Source of the DNA: Paraburkholderia phenazinium
GTDB lineage: Bacteria; Pseudomonadota; Gammaproteobacteria; Burkholderiales; Burkholderiaceae
Reading direction: 5' to 3'
Assembly (NCBI RefSeq): GCF_900141745.1
Contig: NZ_FSRM01000002.1
Span: 2,542,001 to 2,606,000, forward strand
DNA: 64,000 nt
Shown piece after piece: positions 17,038-25,082 of the stretch. A program made the translations under genes and the position numbers. Every line of letters begins with the position of its first letter. The stretch's first letter is position 1. Below the pieces are notes generated by a model. It did no database searches and was not told the DNA's origin. It worked only from the letters and a program-made list of their open reading frames with translations.

Positions 17038-17166
17038 ATGATTGCCTTTTATCTGTCATTGGCTGTACTTGGGACAGCCCTCATCATGAGTGCTGCCGCG
17101 CAAACCAGGAAACGCGCGAGCCTTCAGCCGGTACGCATACGTAGCACGGAGCGCCGCGGGCGCTGA
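17038..17166 (+). CDS. 42-residue single-pass membrane microprotein
   Basis: Starts with ATG six to nine bases after a strong GGGGAG Shine-Dalgarno. The product is a hydrophobic N-terminal segment (residues 2-20, IAFYLSLAVLGTALIMSAA) followed by a strongly basic tail (QTRKRASLQPVRIRSTERRGR). The C-terminal tail would face the cytoplasm if it is a membrane anchor. The RRM gene begins only 12 bp after its stop, so the two are probably co-transcribed. Not recognised as a known family. Confidence 0.6.
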   Translation: MIAFYLSLAVLGTALIMSAAAQTRKRASLQPVRIRSTERRGR

Positions 17167-17178
17167 GGTAACGCCGCC

Positions 17179-17445
17179 ATGAACCTGTTCGTCCGGAATA
17201 TCGCCGAATCATGCTCCGAGCAGCAAGTTCGCGAGTTTCTCGAGCATGAACTGGGGCACTACGCGAAAAGCGTAACGGTTCATGAGATCGGGACGCCTGA
17301 AGCGAACGCGACCGTCGAGTTGGAGACGGATGGACCGTACGTCGGCGAGGTCATCGCTCGGGAACTGCACGGCAAGCATCTGGCGGGGTTGCCGCTGGAA
17401 GTGAGCAGCGAGTTGTTCCGGGAAGAGGAACCGCCCGCAGGCTGA
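17179..17445 (+). CDS. RRM-domain RNA-binding protein
   Basis: An 88-residue protein that is essentially one RNA-recognition motif. RNP2 is 'NLFVRNIAE' at the N-terminus; the region matching RNP1 is degenerate ('NATVELETD' instead of KGFGFV), while 'HGKHLAGLPLEVSSELF' closes the fold. Small RRM proteins occur in many bacteria and are thought to bind RNA; the weak RNP1 makes binding mode uncertain. Located 12 bp after the microprotein gene and convergent with nadE. Confidence 0.75.
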   Translation: MNLFVRNIAESCSEQQVREFLEHELGHYAKSVTVHEIGTPEANATVELETDGPYVGEVIARELHGKHLAGLPLEVSSELFREEEPPAG

Positions 17446-17541
17446 GCGGTTCGATCCTTGAATCCGTTGCGGCCTTCGCCAACGCCTGGGGTGTCGGGAA
17501 CGTCTGCGGCTTCGCTTGTGTGCGGCGGATAGTCCAGAGGT

Positions 17542-17564
17542 CCGCAACCGTCACCCGGTTGCGG
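17542..17564. terminator. Hairpin between convergent RRM and nadE genes
   Basis: CCGCAACCG (17542-17550) and CGGTTGCGG (17556-17564) form a perfect 9-bp stem with a five-base loop. No T-tract. Confidence 0.5.
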
Positions 17565-17594
17565 CGCGCCGCATCGCACGCGCACCCCGTCCGT

Positions 17595-18446
17595 TCACGC
17601 CTGCTCAGGCCAGTCGAACGGCGTATAAGGCAACGCGCGTTTGTGACGCGTGTTTTCATAGAAGCGCAGCACCGTCTCGCGAGCCGCAGCGCTGACCGGC
17701 TTGCCTTCCAGAAAATCATCAATGTCGTTGTACGGAATGCCATAGGCATCTTCGTCAGGACGTTGCGGGCGCAACATTTCCAGATCGGCCGTCGGCACCT
17801 TGTGCGCGAGCGAATCAGGGGCGCCTAACGCGCGGGCCACTGCTCGCACCCGGCGTTTGTTGAGGCCGGCGAGAGGCAGGATATCCGCGCCGCCATCACC
17901 GAACTTGGTGAAGAAGCCCATCACCGATTCGGCCGCATGGTCAGTGCCGATCACGACGCCTCCACGTGCCCCCGCCACTGCATACTGCGCAATCATGCGT
18001 TGCCGCGCCTTGATGTTGCCATGCACGAAATCCTTGTGGGCATCGTCCGTGAACGGGATGCCAGCTGTGCCCAGCGACGCGAGCATGGCATCGGCCGCCG
18101 GCTTGACATCGATCGTCAGTGTTTCGTCGGCGCGAATGAAGGCGAGTGCCTGCTGCGCATCCGCTTCGTCTTGCTGCACACCATAAGGCAGCCGGATCGC
18201 AACGAAATGTGCGGCGTACTGCTCTGTGCGCAGGCGCTCGACGGCAAGCTGCGCGAGACGCCCGGCCGTCGTCGAATCGACGCCGCCGCTAATGCCGAGC
18301 ACATACGTCTTCAGACCGCTCGTTCGCAGGTAGCGCGCGAGGAAGGCGATACGCCGCTCGATCTCCTCTTCGGCCACGAAACTGTCCGTGACATGCATCT
18401 CCCTGGCGATAAGCCGTTGCCGTTCGACCGGATCGTGTTGCGTCAT
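17595..18446 (-). CDS. nadE: Ammonia-dependent NAD+ synthetase
   Basis: A 283-residue enzyme that amidates nicotinic-acid adenine dinucleotide to NAD+ using ATP and ammonia, in the last step of NAD synthesis. The ATP-pyrophosphatase loop 'YVLGISGGVDSTTAGRLAQLA' is present, along with 'GTDHAAESVMGFFTKFGDGGADILPLAGLNKRRVRA' (NaAD-binding and Mg site) and 'PTADLEMLRPQRPDEDAYGIPYNDIDDFLEG'. There is no glutaminase (nitrilase) domain, so it uses free ammonia. The start at 18446 has GGGGAAG upstream. Single-gene unit. Confidence 0.96.
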   Translation of the reverse strand: MTQHDPVERQRLIAREMHVTDSFVAEEEIERRIAFLARYLRTSGLKTYVLGISGGVDSTTAGRLAQLAVERLRTEQYAAHFVAIRLPYGVQQDEADAQQALAFIRADETLTIDVKPAADAMLASLGTAGIPFTDDAHKDFVHGNIKARQRMIAQYAVAGARGGVVIGTDHAAESVMGFFTKFGDGGADILPLAGLNKRRVRAVARALGAPDSLAHKVPTADLEMLRPQRPDEDAYGIPYNDIDDFLEGKPVSAAARETVLRFYENTRHKRALPYTPFDWPEQA

Positions 18447-18722
18447 GTTTCTTCCCCTGCAAATGGATTGCTCAAAGTATGCGGGCGGGCGCACTTCCCG
18501 TTGCCAGTTTAACGGCGGATTTTCCGTTTAAACTCACTTCGACCGTGGATTTAAATACGCTCACGCGTCGTTGCGCCAATTTCGCCTATTCAATGGATCG
18601 CCTGTTGAAATCGGGTAGCGCTGTTATCGACAGTAACGGATGTCCTGAGTAGTATCCTGTTAATCTGTACGCTGCATGAGCCGCTTGGCGGGTAATGATA
18701 AGCAGGTTTGCTCAAACACGCG

Positions 18723-19799
18723 ATGAACGAAAAAAAACGGCTCGACCAGCCCGCGGAAAGTGACGCGATCCATTGGGTAGAAATTAATCGAAACGCCGCT
18801 GAGAGGGCGTTACACGTCAGGGATACATGCCGTGCAGCGGTTGCCAAATCAGGTGACAAACTGGTTGTCGCGACAAATGCCATATTGCGGGCTGCCGCAT
18901 TAGTCAGCGCATTATTTGTTTTAACTTACAGTTTCTCTTTCGCGGCCGGCGAGCAAAAGAGCGAGCCTGCTGCGCCGGCCGATATCACAGCCTCCGCAGT
19001 CGCGGCACCGGACGCGGCAGGCGTGGTGGATCCTCATCGGGCGCTGCTGCTGCGTGCAATGTTCGCGCGCGATGTCACGCGTCGTTTGAACGTGCCCGCA
19101 GCGGCGCAACAGGAATACGGCCAACGTCTTCAGACGGCGCTCGAACAGAATCAGCTTGGCAATCTGTCGGGCGAGTATGTCGTGCTGGTCGATCGGAACG
19201 CCAACGTTCAGGCGCTCTTCATCTATTTCCGTGCGACGCCATCCGACAAATGGCTGATGATCGGTGCGTCACCGGTCGCGACCGGCCGGCCAGGCGAGTT
19301 CGATCACTTCATTACGCCGCTGGGCGTGTTCGAGCACACCCCCGACAACATGGATTTTCGCGCTGAAGGCACGATGAACGAGAACGGCATTCGCGGCTAC
19401 GGCAAACGCGACATGCGGATCTTCGATCTCGGCTGGGCGCAGGGCGAACGCGGCTGGGGCAAGGGCGGTATGTCGCAGATGCGATTCCAGATGCATGCGA
19501 CCGATCCTGACAGGCTTGAACCGTTGCTGGGTGTCCGTCATTCGAAAGGTTGTGTGCGGATTCCCGCGTCGCTCAACGTGTTTCTCGATCACTACGGTAT
19601 TCTCGATGCGGAATACGAGGCGCTGGTGGAGTCGGGCAAGCCGCTCTGGGTGCTGCATTCGGACCGCCAGGTGACGCCGTGGGCGGGCCGTTACATCGTT
19701 GTCGTCGATTCGGAGCGCAAAGCGCGCCCCGCATGGTCGCCGGCGCCAGGCAGTAAAGCTCGTGCGAAAGTGCCGGCCGCGGGGGACACGGCTGACTGA
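18723..19799 (+). CDS. L,D-transpeptidase (YkuD domain) with membrane anchor
   Basis: A 358-residue protein with a cytoplasmic N-terminus of about 45 residues, a hydrophobic segment (ILRAAALVSALFVLTYSFSFAAG, about 45-67), and a periplasmic part. The catalytic signature is HSKGCVRIP (YkuD: H..S.GC.R.), preceded by 'DHFITPLGVFEHTP' and 'GYGKRDMRIFDLGW'. It would form or modify 3-3 crosslinks or attach groups to peptidoglycan. The exact role is not known. An in-frame TTG at 18708 is a less likely start. Unusual feature: a long Lys/Arg/Glu-rich cytoplasmic leader before the anchor. Confidence 0.85.
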   Translation: MNEKKRLDQPAESDAIHWVEINRNAAERALHVRDTCRAAVAKSGDKLVVATNAILRAAALVSALFVLTYSFSFAAGEQKSEPAAPADITASAVAAPDAAGVVDPHRALLLRAMFARDVTRRLNVPAAAQQEYGQRLQTALEQNQLGNLSGEYVVLVDRNANVQALFIYFRATPSDKWLMIGASPVATGRPGEFDHFITPLGVFEHTPDNMDFRAEGTMNENGIRGYGKRDMRIFDLGWAQGERGWGKGGMSQMRFQMHATDPDRLEPLLGVRHSKGCVRIPASLNVFLDHYGILDAEYEALVESGKPLWVLHSDRQVTPWAGRYIVVVDSERKARPAWSPAPGSKARAKVPAAGDTAD

Positions 19800-19845
19800 G
19801 GTGTGCGGCCAGAAAGACGGGCCACACTCCGCTCCGCAAACTGCG

Positions 19846-20727
19846 CTACGAACGGGCCAGCAACACCCCCAGCAGCGCGACCACGAAACCGGCGATCTGC
19901 ACCGTCAGCAGTGTTTCGCCGAAGCCGATATATCCTTCGATCGCCGCAAGAGGCGGCGCCAGAAACATCAGTGCGGTGGCCCGCGCGGCGTCGCCGCGCC
20001 GGACCATCCACACGAGCAGCGTCACGCTGATGCCGGAAAGCATCACGATGCCCCAGGCAAGCGACCCCCAGAGAGTGGGCGAGGCGACCCAGCGATGCTC
20101 GCCCAGCGCCAGCGCGAGGACTGCCGCTACGGCGGCGGCGCCGAAGTTCTGTACGGCGCTGGCGCTGCGAATGTCGGCCCGCGCGAGCGAAGTCTTCTGA
20201 AACAGCGTACCTGCCGTGATTGCCCCAATCGCCAGAATCGACACGGCGACCACCAGCCAGCTCGGTGCGTTGCCGTGCGCTACGTGAGAGGCATGCGGCG
20301 CAGCCGCGCTGAGTTTGGGCTGCAGCACGAGCACGACGCCTGCGAGTCCGAGCCCCATGCCGGCCCAGCCGCGCCGCGACAGACGCTCACCGAAAAGCGG
20401 GACCGCCACGGCCGCAGTCAGTAGCGGCTGCAGTGCGCCGAGCAAGGCCATCACGCCGGCGCTCAGACCTTGCGCGACGGCCCAGTATCCGGCGCCGAGA
20501 TAGACTCCCTGCAGCAATGCGCCGGCCAACAGATGTTTGCCGAGGTCGCGTCCCGTCGGCCAGGCGGCGCGCGCGAGAACCGCGGCCAGCGCGAACAGCA
20601 GGGCAGTGCCGCCAAAGCGAGCGAGCAGGAACAGGTTGGGATCGGCGAACGGCGTGATTGCGCGGGCGACTACGAAGCCGGTCGACCAGAGCACGACAAA
20701 GACAGCAGCGATGAGGGTAGCGAGCAT
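19846..20727 (-). CDS. EamA/DMT family transporter
   Basis: A 293-residue inner-membrane permease with ten hydrophobic segments arranged as two EamA repeats (first 'VVLWSTGFVVARAITPFADPNLFLLARF', second around 'GTLFQKTSLARADIRSASAVQNFGAAAVAAV'). Members move amino acids, sugars or drugs; substrate unknown. Located downstream of, but transcribed in the same direction as, the UbiB-like gene is not the case: it lies 127 bp before that gene's stop on the minus strand, so both genes read leftwards with the UbiB-like gene first. Confidence 0.88.
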   Translation of the reverse strand: MLATLIAAVFVVLWSTGFVVARAITPFADPNLFLLARFGGTALLFALAAVLARAAWPTGRDLGKHLLAGALLQGVYLGAGYWAVAQGLSAGVMALLGALQPLLTAAVAVPLFGERLSRRGWAGMGLGLAGVVLVLQPKLSAAAPHASHVAHGNAPSWLVVAVSILAIGAITAGTLFQKTSLARADIRSASAVQNFGAAAVAAVLALALGEHRWVASPTLWGSLAWGIVMLSGISVTLLVWMVRRGDAARATALMFLAPPLAAIEGYIGFGETLLTVQIAGFVVALLGVLLARS

Positions 20728-20854
20728 GGACAGCGTGAGCAGCGGCGTAAAAGGCTCGCAGTATTGCGCGGTGCGTCAGGCGTGTCTTGTTCGAGGCTGC
20801 ACTCTGGGCGCAACGAGGGTTCACCGCGCTTTGCCGCCTCACCGTCGCATAGCC

Positions 20855-22441
20855 CTACCGCGTCAGCAATACCGCTCCCGCTCCTAGCAGGCCTCCGCAC
20901 ACGGCGCATGCCCACAGCAAAAACCTCGTACGCCGGTACTCGATGCCGATCTCGCGCAGCAATTGCGTATGCTGCCGGGAGCCCGCCGCATCGTGCTGAC
21001 GTTGCAGATAGCGCACCGCGAGCTGTGGCAGGCGCGGCAGCATGTGAGCGAGATGCGGCACTTCCTGCGCGATGCGCTTGATCCAGCCGCGATGGTCGAT
21101 GTCGCGCTGCGCGATGCCGGCCAGCACCGTGCGCGCGACATTCCACGTATCGACGCCGGGATGCAGCGCGCGTGCCAGCGCTTCGGCCTGTTGGAACGAG
21201 CGCTGGGCGGTGGCCAGCCGGGGTGAGACGGTGCCGCCTTCGAAGGGCAGCACCGCATGCAGCAGATGATGAAACAGCGCCCCTGCCGTGCGGTCTTCGG
21301 GTTCCGCGGCGAAATGCGCCTCGCTGCGCCGCCGCAGCTCGGCTTCCAGCACTTCCGTGCGCGTCGTCGACTCGACGTGGCCGGCCTCGCGATGCAGGTC
21401 GGCAAGGCGGCCGTAGTCCTGTTCGAACATGGCGGTGGCGCCATGCACGAAGAATTCCCGTTCGTGCGAGGACAGGCTCGACATCACCGCAAACTGCGCC
21501 AGCACGATTCGCCCGAGCGTCTCGGGTTCGACGCTGACGCGCACATGCTCGGCATCGAAAGTCGCATGAAAGAAGCCGTGCTCGAATGCCTGCTCGGTGA
21601 CGACTTCGACGATGTGGGTGGCAAGCGGCGCGAGCTTGATGCGATGCTGGAGCAACCCTGGCAGATTGGTCGCGCTCACCGTGTCGAGATGCTGCACCGC
21701 CAGGGTCTGCGCGGTGCACAGGTCCCAGATCACGTCCGGCACCACCAGCCGCTTGTCACCATCGAAATGATGACCGGTCTGGCTCAGATTGGCGGCTTCG
21801 GCGCGCAGGTCGAAGCGCCGCAGCACGTCTTCGGTGAACGACTGGGCGAGCGCGCGGACCTGCAGGCGACGCGCGTCGCGGGAAAACTTTTCCAGCCAGC
21901 GCGCCACCCAGCGCAGCAGCGCCAACTCGTCGCCGATCTGTTCGACCTGCGCTGCGCGCACGAATTTGATCGCGATATCGCGGTGGCCGTTCACCGGTTC
22001 GGCGAGGCGGGCGAGGTGGGTCTGTTCGGCGAAGCCGCTGCGTGCCGGCAGCAGATCGACGCGTGTAAAGAGCCCGGTGAGCGGTCGTCCGAGCGCGCCG
22101 GCCAGCGCCGGCTCGACCTCATGCGGCGGCAGCGGAGCTTCCATGCGGCCGATCGCGTCGAAGGCATCGTGCAGGGTGCCGGTGGCGAGTTCCGGGCGTT
22201 CGGCCAGTGACTGCATGAACGTGCTGGCGAGCGGCCCGAGCGTGGGCAGCAAACTGTGCAGGCTATCGCGGCCACCCTCGGTTGCATGCACACGCTTCAC
22301 GAGCGTGATCATCCAGTGAAGCTTGTGCTCACGCGGCGCGGCGAGCCAGATCAGGCGTGCGCCGAAGCGCAGCGCATGGAAAAGCAGCAGTGACCGGCGA
22401 AGCAATGGCGGCATGAGTAGATCGTAAGACGCGGCGCGCAT
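20855..22441 (-). CDS. Degenerate ABC1/UbiB-like protein (probable pseudokinase)
   Basis: A 528-residue protein that follows the UbiB/AarF layout from end to end but lacks most catalytic motifs. Conserved: 'GHRDIAIKFVRA' (Lys159, the ATP-lysine equivalent), 'DLRAEAANL' (211-219), 'HGFFHA' (288-293) and a C-terminal membrane segment (about 507-526). Lost: the KxGQ motif reads STFMQ (73-77), the Ala-rich nucleotide loop is absent near 132-142, HADMHPGN reads HATFDAEH (292-299), and the DFG region reads AQFAV (315-319). UbiB-type ATPases support ubiquinone synthesis; this copy is probably a non-catalytic paralogue or has a changed chemistry. A start at 22414 is also possible. Divergent from the deoR-type gene. 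Confidence 0.75.
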   Translation of the reverse strand: MRAASYDLLMPPLLRRSLLLFHALRFGARLIWLAAPREHKLHWMITLVKRVHATEGGRDSLHSLLPTLGPLASTFMQSLAERPELATGTLHDAFDAIGRMEAPLPPHEVEPALAGALGRPLTGLFTRVDLLPARSGFAEQTHLARLAEPVNGHRDIAIKFVRAAQVEQIGDELALLRWVARWLEKFSRDARRLQVRALAQSFTEDVLRRFDLRAEAANLSQTGHHFDGDKRLVVPDVIWDLCTAQTLAVQHLDTVSATNLPGLLQHRIKLAPLATHIVEVVTEQAFEHGFFHATFDAEHVRVSVEPETLGRIVLAQFAVMSSLSSHEREFFVHGATAMFEQDYGRLADLHREAGHVESTTRTEVLEAELRRRSEAHFAAEPEDRTAGALFHHLLHAVLPFEGGTVSPRLATAQRSFQQAEALARALHPGVDTWNVARTVLAGIAQRDIDHRGWIKRIAQEVPHLAHMLPRLPQLAVRYLQRQHDAAGSRQHTQLLREIGIEYRRTRFLLWACAVCGGLLGAGAVLLTR

Positions 22442-22570
22442 CGGGCGACGCGCTACCTGGACCGTCAGGTTAGCAGGGAAGCGCGGGAATAGGGGAGCGC
22501 TCAGGGCGATCGCGTACTACAATACCGCGGCCTCCTGAACCTATATGTGCCGCTCGCCGGCCGTCTATCG

Positions 22571-23326
22571 ATGCTTGCAGAACAACGTCATCAGTACATC
22601 CTCGCGCAAGTGACCAAAAATGGCGCGCTGTCGGTGGCTGAGCTGGTACGCGAACTGAATGTGTCGCGCGAAACGATCCGCCGCGATCTGAATACGCTGG
22701 CCGCCCGCGGCCTGGTGGTGACCACCCACGGCGGCGCGCTGTCGGGCGACCGGCGCGAACCCGATCTCGATGTACGCGAAGCGGCCAATGCCGGCGCGAA
22801 GCGGGCGATCGGCGAGCGCGCGGCCGATCTGGTGCCGGACGGTGCATCGCTCATCATCGATTCGGGCAGTACCACCCAGGCCGTCGCGCGGGCGCTGACG
22901 GGGCGCCACCGGCTCACCGTCTATACGAACGACTGGCGTATCGCGCTGCTGCTTGGCCGTCGCAACGAGAACCGGGTCACCCTGCTGGGCGGCGAGCTCT
23001 CGGAGAACGAGGACGCCACTTTCGGCCTCGACACGGTTTATCAGCTGACGCAGTATCACGCGGACTTCGCCTTTGTCGGAGCAGGCGGCATCTCCGCAGA
23101 TGCCTGGCTGACCGACTACACGCGCATGGCCGCCGAAGTGCGCAGCCGGATGATCGCTGCCGCCAACCTGGCGGTGGTGGTAGCGGACAATTCGAAGTTC
23201 GGGCGTGTCACGCCGGTGCGGATCAACGGGTTCGAAAGCACCCGTTATCTGGTGACCGAACTCGCACCGGACCGCACGCTTGCCAAGGCTATCGCCACGC
23301 GCGGGCCGGAACTGCTGATTGCGTGA
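22571..23326 (+). CDS. DeoR family transcriptional regulator
   Basis: A 251-residue repressor. N-terminal DeoR helix-turn-helix 'LAEQRHQYILAQVTKNGALSVAELVRELNVSRETIRRDLNTLAARGLV' (residues 2-50) followed by 'THGGAL', then the sugar-phosphate sensor domain with 'DSGSTTQAVARAL' and 'DFAFVGAGGISAD' and the C-terminal 'VVADNSKFGR'. The ATG at 22571 gives the standard family start. Such proteins usually sense a phosphorylated sugar or glycerol-3-phosphate. It lies 553 bp upstream of the AEP transporter on the same strand, but whether it regulates it cannot be told. Confidence 0.93.
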   Translation: MLAEQRHQYILAQVTKNGALSVAELVRELNVSRETIRRDLNTLAARGLVVTTHGGALSGDRREPDLDVREAANAGAKRAIGERAADLVPDGASLIIDSGSTTQAVARALTGRHRLTVYTNDWRIALLLGRRNENRVTLLGGELSENEDATFGLDTVYQLTQYHADFAFVGAGGISADAWLTDYTRMAAEVRSRMIAAANLAVVVADNSKFGRVTPVRINGFESTRYLVTELAPDRTLAKAIATRGPELLIA

Positions 23327-23879
23327 CGTCGTTTGTCTGATCGCGACGCACGGTATCAGCGTGCCACTTACCCGGGTGCTGCGCTTTCGTCTGACGTTCA
23401 AGCTCAAAAACGCGCGCCTGGGCGCCTCACTGGAGCCCCGTGCGCCCGCCGGTTTGCGGCAATGCGAGGGGCGAATGCGTCGCGTCGGTAATCAGGTGCT
23501 TGCCGTGCCGCTGACATACTGCGGCGATATCGTCGAATGGATTGGGCAGGGCTTCTCGACGCACTGCTTTGAACAATCTCCGTTTGCATATTATTGGCGA
23601 ATTGTGTCGTTTGTTGGAAATTGCCAGAATGGTCACGGCGCTGTCACGCAAACCTGCAATCCTTGCCGTGCCCGTTCAGGCAAGGCAGGCAGCGCCAAAG
23701 TGTCGGGTTGGCTGTAAGTCTGGCTGGAAAGAAGCAGCAAGGTTGTCAGCAATCTGCAATCGCACGAACCTGACAGCCGCTGCGGGCGAATTCAATCGGC
23801 GCGGCGCTACCGCCGTCAAATCACAACAGGTATCGGGTTATCCCGACCGTCTGGTTTTTTGCCTTTCGGAGAGAGCGAC
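23327..23879. promoter_or_regulatory. Regulatory region upstream of the AEP operon
   Basis: A 553-bp gene-free stretch. Two related elements occur: 23641-23661 (CTGTCAC-GCAAAC-CTGCAATC) and 23743-23761 (TTGTCAG-CAAT-CTGCAATC). The second has the 7-4-7 spacing of a Pho box with about 5 of 7 matches in each half. A CGTTCAA half-site (23395-23401) matches the dyad arm at 27999-28006 near the GntR gene. The AEP transporter's ribosome-binding site GGAGAG is at the right end. All functional labels are inference. Confidence 0.45.
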
Positions 23880-24974
23880 ATGAAAAAGACGAATCACCTT
23901 CGCGCGACGGCCAGCATTGTCCGCAAAACCTTGCCGGCACTGGTTGCGGCTGCTGCATTCGGCGGCGCTGCGCTGCCGGCCCATGCCGCCGACGCAGTCG
24001 TGCTGTACACGGCCGATGGCCTCGAGAACCTCTACAAGGACGTGCTGCCGGGCTTTGAAAAGCAGGAAGGCGTCAAGGTCAATATCGTCACGGCGGGTAG
24101 CGGTGAAGTGGTGAATCGCGCGACCATCGAAAAGGATGCGCCGAAGGCCGACGTGCTCGTCACGTTGCCGCCGTTCATCCAGCAGGCGGATCAGGCCGGT
24201 CTGCTGCAGGCATACCAGAGCGCCAACTACAAGAACGTGCCGGCCATCGCCAAGGCGCCGAATGGTACGTGGGCGACCTTCGTGAACAACTACTTCTCGT
24301 TCGCGATCAATCCGGATGTCGTGAAGACCGAACCGAAGACGTTCGCCGATCTGCTGCACCCGGATTACACGGGCAAGATCGCTTACTCGAACCCGGCGAC
24401 CGCCGGCGACGGCATGGCCGTGATCATCCTGACGACTTCGCTGATGGGTGAAGACAAGGCGTTCGACTATCTGAAGAAGCTCGAGGCGAGCGCCAAGTTC
24501 CACACCAAGGGCACCGGCTACCTCGACGTGCTGCTCTCGCGCAACGAAATCTCGCTCGCCAACGGCGACCTGCAGATGGATCTGGACGACCAGGCCAATG
24601 GCGGTCTGTCGCTCAAGCCGATCTTCCTGGCAGCAGCGCCGGGCGGCAAGCCGACGACTTTCCAGTTGCCGTACGCGATCGGTCTGATCAAGAACGGCCC
24701 GAACCAGGCTGAAGGCAAGAAGCTGATCGACTACCTGATGTCGAAGGACGTGCAGGCCAAGGTGCCGGATATCTTCGGCATTCCGGGCCGCACTGACGTG
24801 CCGCTGGCCGGCAAGAACGGCGAAGCGGTGAAGCAGGCGATTGCCGGCGTGAAGCTGATTCCGGTGGACTGGACCCAGGTCATGGCGAAGAAGGCTGACT
24901 GGACCGCACGTTGGAAGAACGACGTGATCGGCGATTCCGGCAAGCAGGTGGAAGTCGTCAAGCCGGCGCAGTAA
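23880..24974 (+). CDS. phnS: 2-aminoethylphosphonate ABC transporter, substrate-binding protein
   Basis: A 364-residue periplasmic binding protein. The signal peptide ends at about residue 37 (ALPAHA-AD). The mature part 'AVVLYTADGLENLYKDVLPGFEKQEGVKVNIVTAGSGEVVNRATIEKDAPKADVLVTLPPFIQQA' is the Fe3+/AEP-type binding-protein fold; 'TLPPFIQQADQAGLLQAY' and 'NGDLQMDLDDQANGG' are typical of PhnS. It is followed by ATPase and two permease genes, with phosphonate catabolic genes further on, which supports AEP as the substrate. The ATG at 23880 has GGAGAG upstream. Confidence 0.92.
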   Translation: MKKTNHLRATASIVRKTLPALVAAAAFGGAALPAHAADAVVLYTADGLENLYKDVLPGFEKQEGVKVNIVTAGSGEVVNRATIEKDAPKADVLVTLPPFIQQADQAGLLQAYQSANYKNVPAIAKAPNGTWATFVNNYFSFAINPDVVKTEPKTFADLLHPDYTGKIAYSNPATAGDGMAVIILTTSLMGEDKAFDYLKKLEASAKFHTKGTGYLDVLLSRNEISLANGDLQMDLDDQANGGLSLKPIFLAAAPGGKPTTFQLPYAIGLIKNGPNQAEGKKLIDYLMSKDVQAKVPDIFGIPGRTDVPLAGKNGEAVKQAIAGVKLIPVDWTQVMAKKADWTARWKNDVIGDSGKQVEVVKPAQ

Positions 24975-25082
24975 ATCGCTTGTAGTACGCCTCGCAGGAC
25001 GCGTGACGGCCGGCCCATGCTGTTGAGCTGACCCGCCACACGCGCGCCGCGAGGTCTTCACCCGCAAGACCCTAGTTGGAGG

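Noticed and set aside
21257..22210. 317-residue + strand frame opposite the UbiB-like gene
   Set aside because: Antisense shadow; the minus-strand frame is the conserved one.
23319..23883. Frames in the region between deoR and phnS (e.g. 23319-23717, 23542-23883)
   Set aside because: Overlap gene ends, lack ribosome sites, and the region is locally AT-richer and non-coding in appearance.
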